DNA from: an uncultured Bacteroidales bacterium
Lineage (GTDB): Bacteria > Bacteroidota > Bacteroidia > Bacteroidales > FEN-979
Assembly: GCA_903885595.1 (NCBI GenBank)
Contig: CAISJJ010000179.1
Location: 1 to 45,221, forward strand
Direction: 5' to 3'
DNA: 45,221 nucleotides
Shown here: positions 16,513-26,181 of the stretch, piece by piece
Layout of the letters: every line of letters starts with the position of its first letter
How positions within the stretch are numbered: position 1 is the stretch's first letter
Program-made: the position numbers and the translations under genes
Notes under the pieces: generated by a model
Told to the model about the DNA's origin: nothing
The model's database searches: none
Seen by the model: only the letters and a program-made list of their open reading frames with translations

Positions 16513-19236
16513 GCGGTAATTTTTCAGGAATTTTCCGGCTCCCACCACGAGGTTCATCTGTGTTGGATTTCCAAGATAGCCCAGGTCGAACGGCGTATTT
16601 CCCCTGATTCCGGACTCAAGTTCACAATTGCCATTTTCGTCAAACAAATATAATTCATTGGTTTCGGGGACGACAAAGCCGATGAATGCTTTCCCGTTGC
16701 GGCCATGAATTACAAAAGGCGGATTGCTGATATCCCGGCGAAATGCATAGGAGTATATCAGTTTGTAATTCCGGTTGTAATAAAATATCTTATTCCGGTC
16801 GGTATAGATGAATTCAGGCTGACCATTTCCGGTGACATCTTCGTAAAAGAAATGGTGGGCAGGTGAAAAAAGATTCAGGGTAACTTCGGAAGTCCGGCCA
16901 TTTCCCTGGATGAATATCACCTTACCATAAGGATCGGTGGTAAGCAAAAGTCCTTTTTTATTGGTTTTGTTAATATAAAATCCGGAGGTCGGGGCATGCA
17001 TGAATTTCGGCCCCGGAGTAATCCGGGCTTCACCTTTGGGGTCGACGATGGTGGTAATGCCAGTGGTGCCGGAAACCAGAATAAAATTGTTATTTCCCAC
17101 CTGCCGGATGGTTACCGGATCAACAATCTCTTCACCAAGCCTGGGGCGTTTCCAGTTGATAACGGATTCGCCGGCGAGGTTAAAGCAATAAACGCGGTTA
17201 TCCTGGAAAGCGACCAGGATGTTGTAATCCCTGTTTTTATCCCAGTCGGTCACAGTAATCCCATTGGTGGCATGCAGCGGAAAACGCATCGGGTACTTGT
17301 TTGCAAACTGCCCGTCGATACTGAGCATGTATAGATGGGTGTCGGTGTTGAAAAGCAGGAAGAGAGAATCACTTCCGTTCATACGGATGGGATGAATATC
17401 GCCCAGCAGTTTACCCATGATATGCAGTTTCCAGGCGATATGCCCGTCGGAAGTCACCAAATAAAGGTTGTTCGACATATCCATGGCCACCACTGCCTGA
17501 TCGCCTGCAATGGAAGTTGGGATGATTTTTGGCTGTCCGACCATTGTTGTATCAAGTTTTGTCTGCCATTGCAACGGACCCTCCTTGTCAAGATTCGGGT
17601 TATAGCGCAGGAAAATGTTGGAGTAGAACATACCATCGACGCTGCTGTACTGAAAGGCTACAGATTCGAATTTCCGCAAACTGTCGGTAACCGGATTTAT
17701 TTGATCAGAGAGATCTTTGTTCAGCATTTCCTTTAGTGAGTGTATTGCGTCGCGGGTATTGAAGTAACAGAAAACATTGGATTTTTCTGAAAGGTTGCCT
17801 TCAAAATCAAGGTAAACTTTGTCATTGCTTAAGGTGGCATTTTCCGAAACGGCTTCAATCAGCATTTTGAGGTCTTTGGGTTGGTTCGCAAAGATGATAT
17901 ATCCTTTCAGGAAAGTAAAGCATTTTACCTCTGCCTTTCTGAAAAGTTCACCAAATAGTTCCGGTAAAAAGGCAGGCAGGGCCATGGTGTAAATTTTGTG
18001 CTTTTTGTAAAGGGCCGAATCGTATTGTATGTCCAGTGTGTCAGCCAGTGCAAACAAAGAGGCAGAGGCACGCACAGTGTCAGTTGTATTGAAGGCCAGG
18101 AAAGGTACCTCCGTGGGTGAATCAGGGTCTTTCATCACAAAGAGGCAAGCTTCATTGCCCATCCACGGAAGATAATATTCACTGATGTTAAGCTGATATT
18201 GCGCAATGATAGCCAGTGCATTATTTTGTTCCCCGGTGAAGTTTTCATCCCGCTGGTTCCGGCTTTGAAATCGCTGGCAGAATCGCGAAGGATCACTCCA
18301 TCCGTAGGCTGTGAAATAGAGTGTTCTGGCAGGAATGATGCATGCAATCTCCTTTTTCTGTGGTTTCTGATCGGTAAAAAGCGCCAGGAAATGCTGACTG
18401 CTGTCGGAAGCCACTGTGATGCCGTTGAACAACAGTTCATCTTTTTTAATAATAAGATCAAGGCCGCTCCAATCGGCAAAGTTGGAGAATTTCAGCAGAT
18501 CGGGAAGGTTTTCATCCCGCGTAATCTGTGAAAGGACAAGTGAGAAGAACCGGTAGTTTACATATATTGTGGCATCGACCTTTTTGCCCGTGGTTGCCTC
18601 CACTTTCCTGAATCCCGTGGAAGTAGCCAGGGGGGTATTCAACGACAAGCGATCGATTGCCCGTTTAACAAGGTCGGCATGAAAACTTCCCAGGAAAACC
18701 CCTTTGAGCACGGCAAAATAAAAAGCTTCGCGGCTGCCTTTCGACTGTATCCGGTGTAATGTTGTAGTGAAATAGGGCGTTTCGGAGAGGATGGTTTTAC
18801 CAGCGCCTATTTCGTTGATGAAATCAAGAATGTATGATTCGGGATCCGATCCTGTAACTTTGGCAAGATAAAGTGCGCCGAAATTGGACCGGCCGCTGAG
18901 GGTGATGGAGACCAGAACATTATATTGCTGAAAGATTTTACCTATTTTTTCATTTTTCATGCTCGCCGAATCCACATAATTGAGCTCATTCCGCACTGAA
19001 TTGATACCAGGGAACCTGGATAATGCTTTCCATAGCAGGTTTGACCGGTTGAGCTCTTCAAGCAGGTTGCCGGCTTTGTTGAGTTGTATGATCAGCGCAG
19101 TATTCCCTGGGATGGCATTGAATGGTGATTCGGCCGGACGCTGAAATTTATAATAAAGCGTATAGCCAAGCCATGAAAAAACTGCTGCGGCAATGACAAC
19201 TGCGAGGGTAATCAGAACGATGCGGGAATGTTTCAT
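16498..19236 (-). CDS. DUF3352-like membrane-anchored protein with C-terminal propeller
   Basis: About 912 residues from the ATG at 19236. An N-terminal membrane anchor (IVLITLAVVIAAAVFSWLGY) precedes a long extracytoplasmic region. The first 550 residues (beginning IPGNTALIIQLNKAGNLLEE) resemble the DUF3352 proteins of Bacteroidetes. The last third has PQQ/VCBS-like blades (LYLVTSDGHIAWKLHIMG, YEDVTGNGQPEFIYTDRN), which suggests a beta-propeller. No enzymatic motif is seen and the function is unknown. A frame continues upstream to 19308, but a -7 box at 19265 and the position of the membrane anchor favour 19236. It lies downstream of rnhB on the same strand, but probably has its own promoter. 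Its end overlaps the glucosaminidase gene tail to tail. Confidence 0.75.
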   Translation of the reverse strand: MKHSRIVLITLAVVIAAAVFSWLGYTLYYKFQRPAESPFNAIPGNTALIIQLNKAGNLLEELNRSNLLWKALSRFPGINSVRNELNYVDSASMKNEKIGKIFQQYNVLVSITLSGRSNFGALYLAKVTGSDPESYILDFINEIGAGKTILSETPYFTTTLHRIQSKGSREAFYFAVLKGVFLGSFHADLVKRAIDRLSLNTPLATSTGFRKVEATTGKKVDATIYVNYRFFSLVLSQITRDENLPDLLKFSNFADWSGLDLIIKKDELLFNGITVASDSSQHFLALFTDQKPQKKEIACIIPARTLYFTAYGWSDPSRFCQRFQSRNQRDENFTGEQNNALAIIAQYQLNISEYYLPWMGNEACLFVMKDPDSPTEVPFLAFNTTDTVRASASLFALADTLDIQYDSALYKKHKIYTMALPAFLPELFGELFRKAEVKCFTFLKGYIIFANQPKDLKMLIEAVSENATLSNDKVYLDFEGNLSEKSNVFCYFNTRDAIHSLKEMLNKDLSDQINPVTDSLRKFESVAFQYSSVDGMFYSNIFLRYNPNLDKEGPLQWQTKLDTTMVGQPKIIPTSIAGDQAVVAMDMSNNLYLVTSDGHIAWKLHIMGKLLGDIHPIRMNGSDSLFLLFNTDTHLYMLSIDGQFANKYPMRFPLHATNGITVTDWDKNRDYNILVAFQDNRVYCFNLAGESVINWKRPRLGEEIVDPVTIRQVGNNNFILVSGTTGITTIVDPKGEARITPGPKFMHAPTSGFYINKTNKKGLLLTTDPYGKVIFIQGNGRTSEVTLNLFSPAHHFFYEDVTGNGQPEFIYTDRNKIFYYNRNYKLIYSYAFRRDISNPPFVIHGRNGKAFIGFVVPETNELYLFDENGNCELESGIRGNTPFDLGYLGNPTQMNLVVGAGKFLKNYRLPQP

Positions 19237-19264
19237 GGTTGGTCTTCGTTTGAAAAAACCGGCG

Positions 19265-19272
19265 CAAAGGTA
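19265..19272 (-). promoter_or_regulatory. -7 box for the DUF3352-like gene
   Basis: Minus-strand TACCTTTG matches TAnnTTTG, 28 bases before the ATG at 19236 and inside the longer open frame. No clear TTTG element stands at the right distance upstream. Confidence 0.5.
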
Positions 19273-19311
19273 TACCGAAGATTGAAAACCAACGGAAAAA
19301 GTTATCAATAT

Positions 19312-19902
19312 TTATTTTACCATCCTGAAAGTCTTTCTGTGGTAAGGTGTAACACCGAATTCCACAATTATCTGCCGGTGCATTTTTGATGGATACCCTT
19401 TATTGTTTTTCCAGTTATACATCGGAAATTCCAGTCCGATATTCAACATATATTCATCCCGGTAGGTTTTAGCCAGCACGGATGCAGCGGCAATTGAGAG
19501 GTATTTCTCATCACCTTTCACAATACACTGGTGGGGAATTTCAGGATATGTATTAAACCGGTTTCCATCAATCAGGAGCAGCTGGGGTAGTTGACTTAGT
19601 TTTTGTATTGCCCGATGCATGGCAAGGATTGATGCATTCAGGATATTAATCTCGTCGATGGTATTGGCATCTACTAAGGCTACCGCCCATGCAACGGCCC
19701 TGGCTTCAATAACCAGGCGAAGCTTGTTACGCTGTTTTTCGGTCAGTTGTTTGGAATCGGTCAGGACATCATCGCTGAAGTCGCGCGGAAGGATCACTGC
19801 AGCGGCAAAAACCGGTCCTGCGAGACAACCCCTGCCGGCTTCGTCACAACCAGCTTCAATAAGATTACTGGTATAATGGCTTAAAAGCTCATTTTGCATC
19901 AT
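19312..19902 (-). CDS. rnhB: Ribonuclease HII
   Basis: A 196-residue RNase HII, which cuts the RNA strand of RNA-DNA hybrids and removes single ribonucleotides from DNA. The N-terminal catalytic motif [15 protein letters not shown] holds Asp20 and Glu21. The others are in LLIDGNRF and [15 protein letters not shown]. The [10 protein letters not shown] segment is also typical. The length is usual for the family. The start ATG at 19902 lies 8 bases after the stop of the DUF6427 gene, so the two are probably cotranscribed. Confidence 0.96.
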   Translation of the reverse strand: MMQNELLSHYTSNLIEAGCDEAGRGCLAGPVFAAAVILPRDFSDDVLTDSKQLTEKQRNKLRLVIEARAVAWAVALVDANTIDEINILNASILAMHRAIQKLSQLPQLLLIDGNRFNTYPEIPHQCIVKGDEKYLSIAAASVLAKTYRDEYMLNIGLEFPMYNWKNNKGYPSKMHRQIIVEFGVTPYHRKTFRMVK

Positions 19903-19910
19903 GGGAGTAA

Positions 19911-20903
19911 CTAATAGACCAGGTTGTGGATAATCAGGTTGTTGATTAATACGGCAAAAAAATATACCAGGAGGATTATCTCAGCGACTTGTGTTTTTTT
20001 CAGGTTAGTCAGAGTACCGGTAATCGCCATGGCGATTGCAGGCATGGCAAGTGCAGGGTGGTAAATGGCCATTGAACGGGTATATATGAATGAAATTGCC
20101 GTAAATAAAAGCGTCCAGATCAGAATATTGGTTTTCGCCCTTATCTCGACAGTTTTTTCAGGACCACTGCTGAAAGAGAAAATCCCCCATATGGCAAGTA
20201 CGAGGGTACATCCCGAAAGGATCCAGAAATCGGTATGAAATGGATTCGGAAAAACCAGGATGTGACTGAAAAAAGCAAAATATTCCAGGCCCCGGATATA
20301 TAATTCATCAAACCAGTAATACCAGACTATCAGGTAGATAAATGGCGTAATCAGCCCGATAACTGCTGCCATCCAGGCTCTCCAGTTTCCGGCACGAAAT
20401 ACAAGAAAACTGACAATGACAAAAAAGAACCAGAGCAGGAAGGGCAGATAGAAGAGGCTGGCGATTGAGGTGAAAAATCCGGCTGCAAAAATCCGGTCGA
20501 GGTGTTCGGGTTTGTTGTAGGAGATCAGAAGGTGGTAAAGAATCAGAACCATGAATCCCAGCGATATGTTGATTGGATTGAGCGTAAGCTGTCCGGGAAG
20601 AAAACTCATAAGGACAAGAAAAAGAAGTGCGGACAGGGAGGAGTTTTTAAGAACAAGCTCATGGAGGGTCAATATACGCGTAAGCCAGTATGTTTCTGCC
20701 AGTACGATTATAAAACCGATGAAGGCAGCAAGCCTGGGAGTGTCCTGAAGCAGGAAAAATAACAACGAATACAGCGGAACGGGATTCTCCGGTTCAGGCA
20801 TAGCAGGCGGGTTGAAGAATGCACTGAGCCAGAGGCTGAAACCAATGATCGCAATTACAAGATATTGGCTGAAGAAGCTGGATTTGAAGAATTTGATGAA
20901 CAC
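19911..20903 (-). CDS. DUF6427-like multi-pass membrane protein
   Basis: A 330-residue polytopic membrane protein with about ten hydrophobic segments. The beginning [20 protein letters not shown] and the [19 protein letters not shown] block fit the Bacteroidetes family DUF6427. The function of that family is not known. The start codon appears to be GTG (20901-20903), since no ATG precedes the conserved N-terminus in frame; it is unusual and lies only one base from a heptamer array (20905-20973). rnhB follows 8 bases downstream. Confidence 0.8.
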   Translation of the reverse strand: MFIKFFKSSFFSQYLVIAIIGFSLWLSAFFNPPAMPEPENPVPLYSLLFFLLQDTPRLAAFIGFIIVLAETYWLTRILTLHELVLKNSSLSALLFLVLMSFLPGQLTLNPINISLGFMVLILYHLLISYNKPEHLDRIFAAGFFTSIASLFYLPFLLWFFFVIVSFLVFRAGNWRAWMAAVIGLITPFIYLIVWYYWFDELYIRGLEYFAFFSHILVFPNPFHTDFWILSGCTLVLAIWGIFSFSSGPEKTVEIRAKTNILIWTLLFTAISFIYTRSMAIYHPALAMPAIAMAITGTLTNLKKTQVAEIILLVYFFAVLINNLIIHNLVY

Positions 20904-20904
20904 G

Positions 20905-20973
20905 TTTAGTGAATAGTGATTAGTGAATAGTGAATAGTGAATAGTGAATAGGGAATAGTGAATAGTGAATAGC
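20905..20973. repeat. Heptamer array next to a GTG start
   Basis: Tandem units of GAATAGT (period 7) with a few substitutions (for example GATTAGT and GGAATAG) fill the gap between the DUF6427 start and the 3' side of purD. The rest of the gap to 21037 shows no gene. Confidence 0.92.
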
Positions 20974-21037
20974 TGGTAGTAGTGTTGAGGAGGTGTAGGG
21001 GTGAGATGGTGAAAAAAAAAGGGTACACATTTATTTG

Positions 21038-22315
21038 TTAAAGGTCGAAGCCGATGTCGGTTCTGAATCGTTTTCCTTCATATTGAATTTTCGCTGCATT
21101 TTCATACGACTTTGCAAGAGCTTCTTCCATGGTTTTTCCATATGATGTAACAGCAATGACGCGTCCGCCGTTGGAAACCGTTTCTCCGGTATCCGGTTTA
21201 AAAGTTGTCCCGGCATGGAAGATGATACTATCTTTAATTTCTTCCTCTCCTGTGACAATCTTCCCTTTTTCATAGGCATCAGGATAACCGTTTGAAACCA
21301 GCATTATGGTTGATGTAAATTGTGGGTCAACCATGATCGTTTCAGTGTCAAGCGATTGCCTGGCAACGGACTGAAGGAGTTGAACCAGGTCGTTCTGAAG
21401 CCTTGGAATTACAGATTCGGTTTCAGGATCGCCCATCCGGCAGTTGTACTCAATGACGAATGGTTCGTCGCCGACCTTTATCAAACCAAAGAAAATAAAA
21501 CCCCTGTAGTCAATCCCTTCTGCAAGGAGTCCTTCAATTGTTGGACGGATAACCTGTTGTTCAACCTTTTCCATGAATGCCGTTCCGGCAAAACTTACCG
21601 GCGATACAGATCCCATTCCCCCGGTGTTTGGCCCTGAATCTCCTTCTCCGATCTTTTTATAATCCTTGGCCTCGGGCAGTAATTTATAGTTTTTTCCATC
21701 GGTTAAAACAAAAACAGAAAGTTCGATCCCGGAGAGAAATTCCTCGATCACCACCTTCGCGGAGGCGGCGCCAAAACGTTCTTCTTCAAGCATGCCGGTA
21801 AATTCTCTTGTGGCCTCCTCAATGGTTTTACAGATGATGACCCCTTTCCCGGCAGCGAGTCCGTCGGCCTTGAGCACATAAGGGGCTTGCAGCGATTTAA
21901 GGAACAGCAGCCCATGGCTTATGGTTGAGCGGCTAAAGGTTTCGTAACGGGCTGTAGGAATGTGGTGGCGGATCATGAAGCGTTTGGCGAAATCCTTGCT
22001 CCCTTCAAGCATCGCAGCCTGTTTTACCGGGCCTATAACAGGAATATGCCGGATATCAGGGTCGGCCAGGAAAAAATCATGTATTCCATTTACCAGCGGA
22101 TCTTCGGGACCAACAACAACCATATCAACCTGGTAGTCTAAAACGGCAGTTTTGATGGCTGAAAAGTCGTTCACCGAAACAGGCAGGTTTATACCCACTA
22201 TGGCGGTGCCGGCATTGCCCGGAGCGATATAGAGATTAGTCAGCAGGGGGCTTTGGGTTAACTTCCATGCCAGTGCATGCTCCCGGCCGCCTGAACCAAG
22301 CAGAAGGATATTCAT
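21038..22315 (-). CDS. purD: Phosphoribosylamine--glycine ligase
   Basis: A 425-residue GAR synthetase, the second step of purine synthesis, joining glycine to 5-phosphoribosylamine with ATP. It begins MNILLLGSGGREHALAWKL and contains VVGPEDPLVNG, the ATP-grasp segments VLKADGLAAGKGV, GPNTGGMGS and EYNCRMGDPETE, and ends FRTDIGFDL. The length is standard. Its start lies 6 bases after the stop of the upstream glycosyltransferase, so it is likely to share that transcript. Confidence 0.97.
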   Translation of the reverse strand: MNILLLGSGGREHALAWKLTQSPLLTNLYIAPGNAGTAIVGINLPVSVNDFSAIKTAVLDYQVDMVVVGPEDPLVNGIHDFFLADPDIRHIPVIGPVKQAAMLEGSKDFAKRFMIRHHIPTARYETFSRSTISHGLLFLKSLQAPYVLKADGLAAGKGVIICKTIEEATREFTGMLEEERFGAASAKVVIEEFLSGIELSVFVLTDGKNYKLLPEAKDYKKIGEGDSGPNTGGMGSVSPVSFAGTAFMEKVEQQVIRPTIEGLLAEGIDYRGFIFFGLIKVGDEPFVIEYNCRMGDPETESVIPRLQNDLVQLLQSVARQSLDTETIMVDPQFTSTIMLVSNGYPDAYEKGKIVTGEEEIKDSIIFHAGTTFKPDTGETVSNGGRVIAVTSYGKTMEEALAKSYENAAKIQYEGKRFRTDIGFDL

Positions 22316-22321
22316 AAAAAA

Positions 22322-23449
22322 TCAGGATTTAACAGCTTTTTCAATCGATTCCCATAAACGGTCGGCAGTTTGCTGCCAGGAAAACATATCCTTGCGACGG
22401 CGGCCACGCGTAACCAGTTCTTCGCGGATACTATCGTACTGGTAAGCTTTGTAAAGGGCCTCAGCGATGGATGACGGATCAAAAGGATCGACCAGCAGGG
22501 CTGCATCGCCGGCTACTTCAGGCATCGAGGTGACATTGGAGGTAATGACCGGCACATTACAACGGAATGCCTCTACAATCGGAATGCCAAATCCTTCAAA
22601 ATAAGAAACATAGGTAAGGGCAAGCGCAGCACCCAAAACGCCGGCCAGTTCATCAATGGTCAGACGGCCGGTGAAAATGACGTCATTGGAAAAGTTCATG
22701 CGATTATAGGCAAAATCAATATCACGGGTCCACCATTTCTTTGCCCCGACAATTAACAGTTTGATGTCAGATGGATTTGACTTCTTGAAGAGATCAAAGG
22801 CCCGGAAGAGGTTGACCAGGTTTTTCCGCGGATGAAGTGATCCGATAAAGATAAAATAGGGAAGCCCCCCTGTATATTGTTTGCGAACCTTATCTTTTTC
22901 TGCAATGGTCAGCGGGTGATAAGCATCGTGCGCCCCGTCGTAAACCACATCAACCTTTTCGGGATGTACATGGTATTGCTTTACGATATCATTCCTGGAG
23001 AATTCGGATACGGTGGCAATCCTGATGGCTTTGGTTGCATATTTTGGAAAATACTGGCGATAATAGCGGCGGGTCCAGAAGGGAATGTCCTGAGGATAGT
23101 GTTCGAAATTAAGGTCGTGGAAAACGGCCATTGATTTTACCTGGGTCTTCAACGACAAGAACCCGTCGGGCGAAAGAAACAGATCGGGTTTAATCCGATC
23201 AAGGAGTTTTGGGATCACCATTTCAAACCAGGTGTAATAAAGCACCGGATGACGGGCATGCGGGTATTGAATGATAGGGGTGATGTTATCGGAGAAGAGA
23301 AATTCCGGATCATATTCGCGATCGAAAATAAAATAAAAGTGATGTTCAGGATGTTGCGTGGTGATCCGTTTCAACGATTCATAAGTGAACCAACCGATCC
23401 CTTCGAGTTTATTCTGGATGAGCAGACGGGTGTTAACAGCGATGTTCAT
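22322..23449 (-). CDS. Family 4-type glycosyltransferase
   Basis: A 375-residue GT-B glycosyltransferase of the GT4 group. The C-terminal nucleotide-sugar domain has FIGSLHPRKNLVNLFRAF, the EGFGIPIVEAF motif (the E-x7-E pair) and PEVAGDAALLVDPFD. It would transfer a sugar from an NDP or GDP donor to a surface glycan in the cytoplasm; the sugar cannot be told from sequence. It lies back to back with the flippase gene of the polysaccharide cluster and 6 bases before purD. The ATG at 23449 gives the expected N-terminal MNIAVNTRLL. Confidence 0.9.
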   Translation of the reverse strand: MNIAVNTRLLIQNKLEGIGWFTYESLKRITTQHPEHHFYFIFDREYDPEFLFSDNITPIIQYPHARHPVLYYTWFEMVIPKLLDRIKPDLFLSPDGFLSLKTQVKSMAVFHDLNFEHYPQDIPFWTRRYYRQYFPKYATKAIRIATVSEFSRNDIVKQYHVHPEKVDVVYDGAHDAYHPLTIAEKDKVRKQYTGGLPYFIFIGSLHPRKNLVNLFRAFDLFKKSNPSDIKLLIVGAKKWWTRDIDFAYNRMNFSNDVIFTGRLTIDELAGVLGAALALTYVSYFEGFGIPIVEAFRCNVPVITSNVTSMPEVAGDAALLVDPFDPSSIAEALYKAYQYDSIREELVTRGRRRKDMFSWQQTADRLWESIEKAVKS

Positions 23450-23458
23450 TAATTTATT

Positions 23459-23466
23459 TAACTTTG
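23459..23466 (+). promoter_or_regulatory. -7 box upstream of the flippase gene
   Basis: TAACTTTG matches TAnnTTTG and would begin a transcript near 23473, about 65 bases before the flippase ATG. On the other strand of the same gap GATATTTG (one mismatch) could serve the glycosyltransferase. Confidence 0.45.
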
Positions 23467-23498
23467 TAGCAAATATCTGAATATTTTTTGAGTTATAA

Positions 23499-23536
23499 AT
23501 AAAAGTTCCCGCTCCCGGAAACTTTTATCTTTTTTT
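23499..23536 (+). terminator. Hairpin and T-tract directly before the flippase start codon (attenuator-like)
   Basis: Arms ATAAAAGTTCCCG (23499-23511) and CGGAAACTTTTAT (23516-23528) pair over 13 positions with one mismatch around a 4-base loop. CT and a run of T (23530-23536) follow, one base before the ATG at 23538. The arrangement looks like an intrinsic terminator within the leader of the flippase transcript. It could reduce expression of the downstream cluster, or act as an operator between the divergent genes. Confidence 0.55.
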
Positions 23537-23537
23537 C

Positions 23538-25013
23538 ATGCAGCGAAAGTTTCTTACAAACCTGGGTTTACTCCTGTTTTTGAACCTTCTCATAAAACCT
23601 GTCTGGATTTTTGGGATTGATCTGAACGTACAGCGAATTGTAGGGGTTGGGGATTATGGTTTTTATTTTGTCATCCTTAACTTTTCATTTCTTTTTAACA
23701 TAATCCTCGACCTGGGCATTACCAATTTTAACAACCGTAACATTGCGCAGCACAATCATCTGCTGAACAAGCATTTTTCAGGGATACTGGTGGTTAAACT
23801 GTTACTTGGCCTGTCCTATATTGTTGTCGCATTTGTCGTTGCATTGATACTGGGCTACAGCGCCGAACAGTTCAGGCTGCTGGGCTGGCTGGCGCTCAAC
23901 CAGTTCCTGCTGTCATTTATACTTTATCTCCGTTCAAACATCTCGGGGTTTATGATGTTCAAGACCGACAGTTTTTTATCAGTGCTTGACCGCTTGCTGA
24001 TGATCCTGTTTTGTGGAATGTTGCTTTGGGGTCATGTCATCTCATCTCCTTTCCGCATAGAATGGTTTGTTTACTCCCAAACACTGGCCTATTCGGCCAC
24101 GGCAGCCATCGCCTTTCTGATTGTGGTTAAAAAGGCCCGTTTTCGCAAGATGAACTGGAACTGGCCGTTTTTTCTCATGATCATCAAGCAGAGTATGCCG
24201 TTTGCATTGCTGGTTTTATTGATGACCCTTTACAATCGCCTTGACCCGGTTATGCTGGAAAGTATGCTTCCCGATAAAATGGGAAATGAACAGGCGGGTA
24301 TTTATGCTTCAGGATTCCGGTTGCTTGATGCTGCTAATATGATCGCCTATCTTTTTGCTGTGTTGCTGGTCCCAATTTTTTCTAAGATGATCAAGAAAAA
24401 GCAGTCGATTGAACACATGCTGAAACTTTCATTTACCATCATCATTACCCTGGCCATCATTGTCGCATTTGGATTGTTTTTCTATAGTTTTGAGGTAATT
24501 GATTTGCTGTATGATGCTCATATTGAAGCCTCCACTGAGGTGTTTCAACTTCTGATTCTTGGGTTCATTGCTGTATCAACCACCTATATTTTCGGAACCC
24601 TGCTAACGGCCAACGGTAATCTTAAGCAATTAAATATAATCGCCCTCGTAGGGTTGGCGATCAATTTCGGACTGAACTATCTTCTGATCCCCCGTCTCCT
24701 TGCTTCCGGTTCTGCGATATCCAGCCTGATCACACAATTTACGATGGCGGTTCTGCAGGTGATCATGGTTCAACGGATTTTCAAATTCAGGATCAACTAC
24801 CGGTACCTTTCCACCCTCGTTTTATTTATCATTGGTGTTGTATGTTTTAACATACTGTCGAGCGCTTATATCATTCATTGGCCATTTCTTCCGGACGGTA
24901 AAGCGTGGCTTGGAAATTTTGGACTTATGCTTTTAAGCTCGGTTTTACTGGCAGTTTTTTTGCGGCTGTGGAGTTTGAAGGCACTGTTAAACATCCTGCA
25001 TCAGCAGCGATGA
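23538..25013 (+). CDS. Polysaccharide flippase (Wzx-like, MOP superfamily)
   Basis: A 491-residue protein with about 12-14 membrane segments of the polysaccharide biosynthesis (MOP/PST) type. It begins with a basic residue pair and a hydrophobic helix, and shows NRLDPVMLESMLPD and AGIYASGFRLLDAANMIAYLF, the usual features around the seventh segment. It would move lipid-linked glycan units across the inner membrane. It opens the plus-strand surface polysaccharide cluster, ahead of two Wzz-like genes and an O-antigen ligase/polymerase. Its expression may be limited by the hairpin just before its start. Confidence 0.88.
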   Translation: MQRKFLTNLGLLLFLNLLIKPVWIFGIDLNVQRIVGVGDYGFYFVILNFSFLFNIILDLGITNFNNRNIAQHNHLLNKHFSGILVVKLLLGLSYIVVAFVVALILGYSAEQFRLLGWLALNQFLLSFILYLRSNISGFMMFKTDSFLSVLDRLLMILFCGMLLWGHVISSPFRIEWFVYSQTLAYSATAAIAFLIVVKKARFRKMNWNWPFFLMIIKQSMPFALLVLLMTLYNRLDPVMLESMLPDKMGNEQAGIYASGFRLLDAANMIAYLFAVLLVPIFSKMIKKKQSIEHMLKLSFTIIITLAIIVAFGLFFYSFEVIDLLYDAHIEASTEVFQLLILGFIAVSTTYIFGTLLTANGNLKQLNIIALVGLAINFGLNYLLIPRLLASGSAISSLITQFTMAVLQVIMVQRIFKFRINYRYLSTLVLFIIGVVCFNILSSAYIIHWPFLPDGKAWLGNFGLMLLSSVLLAVFLRLWSLKALLNILHQQR

Positions 25014-25038
25014 AATCTCCCGATCCGGTTAACATTCT

Positions 25039-25069
25039 TTTGGACTTTCAGAATAATTGTCTATTTTTG
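25039..25069 (+). promoter_or_regulatory. Consensus promoter before the Wzz-like genes
   Basis: TTTG (25039-25042), a 19-base spacer and TATTTTTG (25062-25069) match both elements and the spacing of the Bacteroidetes consensus. The first Wzz-like gene starts at 25092. Confidence 0.68.
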
Positions 25070-25091
25070 AAAAAAAATTGATTTTTCTGTT

Positions 25092-26138
25092 ATGTTCAAT
25101 GAAATTAAAAGAGATGAAGAATTCGATTCCTCCAATCTTGTAATTTTTTTATACAAATGGCGTAAACCTCTCTTCATTGTTCTGTTAGCCGCAGTGGTAT
25201 TTTCCTGGTTTTTTTCATTACCAGTATTCATTACCCCGAAATACAAATCGACAGTAATTCTGTTTCCTGCCAGTTCCAGCTCTGTTTCAAAGGCCATCCT
25301 GAGTGAAAATGGAGGAATAAAAGATGATCTAACCTCTTTTGGTGAGTCAGAGCAGGCTGAACAATTGCTACAGATTCTCAATTCCAATAAAATCCGTGAC
25401 AAGGTTATCCGGCAGTTTAACCTGATGGAACATTACGGAATTGATAGTACATCCCACTACAAGATATCTCAATTGTATAAGGAATACGAAAAAAATATCA
25501 GTTTCCGGTCAACCGAATACCTGGCTGTTGAAATTTCTGTTTATGATGAAGATCCGCAAATGGCTGCCGTTATTGCCAACACGATCTCTGATTTACTTGA
25601 TTCAACGAAAAACGATATGCAACGTCAGCGGTCGGTTGCAGGTTTTAAAATTGTGGAGGCAGAATACAACGAACTGGACCAGGAAATTAAAACCATTGTG
25701 GATTCATTGGTTACCCTTGGAGGTCTGGGAGTAAATGATGTTGAATACCAGTCGCAGGTACTTAACCAGCAAATGGCCATTTCGATCATGAATGGAAACA
25801 AGACTGCGCAGGCTGCCCTGCAGAAAAAGCTCGATATTTTAGGAAAATACGGGGGGATTTACATGATGTTAAAAAACTCCCTTGAATTTAAAACGGAACA
25901 ACTCACGCTCCTTCAGGCTAAATATAAAGAGGCCCGGGTTGATGCCCAGTCAAACCTGCCACAAAAGTTCATAGTGAGCGATGCCTACAAAGCCGAGCGA
26001 AAATCGTACCCTATCAGGTGGCTGATCATCGTGGTATCCACTTTATCAGCACTGTTCCTGGCAATCATTGTGATTATGGTCATGGAAAAGATCACCAACT
26101 ATAATTCACATAAGAAATTTAAACTTGAACAATCCTGA
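25092..26138 (+). CDS. Chain-length determinant-like protein (Wzz superfamily), first copy
   Basis: A 348-residue inner-membrane protein with two transmembrane helices (about 29-49 and 312-334) flanking a periplasmic coiled region. The first helix is followed by the typical FITPKYKSTVILFPASS, and the second is preceded by AERKSYPIRWLIIVVS. Wzz-type proteins set the length of polymerised glycans. There is no Walker kinase domain, so it is not a Wzc-type fusion. The downstream gene is a clear paralog. Confidence 0.87.
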   Translation: MFNEIKRDEEFDSSNLVIFLYKWRKPLFIVLLAAVVFSWFFSLPVFITPKYKSTVILFPASSSSVSKAILSENGGIKDDLTSFGESEQAEQLLQILNSNKIRDKVIRQFNLMEHYGIDSTSHYKISQLYKEYEKNISFRSTEYLAVEISVYDEDPQMAAVIANTISDLLDSTKNDMQRQRSVAGFKIVEAEYNELDQEIKTIVDSLVTLGGLGVNDVEYQSQVLNQQMAISIMNGNKTAQAALQKKLDILGKYGGIYMMLKNSLEFKTEQLTLLQAKYKEARVDAQSNLPQKFIVSDAYKAERKSYPIRWLIIVVSTLSALFLAIIVIMVMEKITNYNSHKKFKLEQS

Positions 26139-26181
26139 GTAATCAGAAGAATTAATTAGTATTAAACGAAAAATCAACCCA

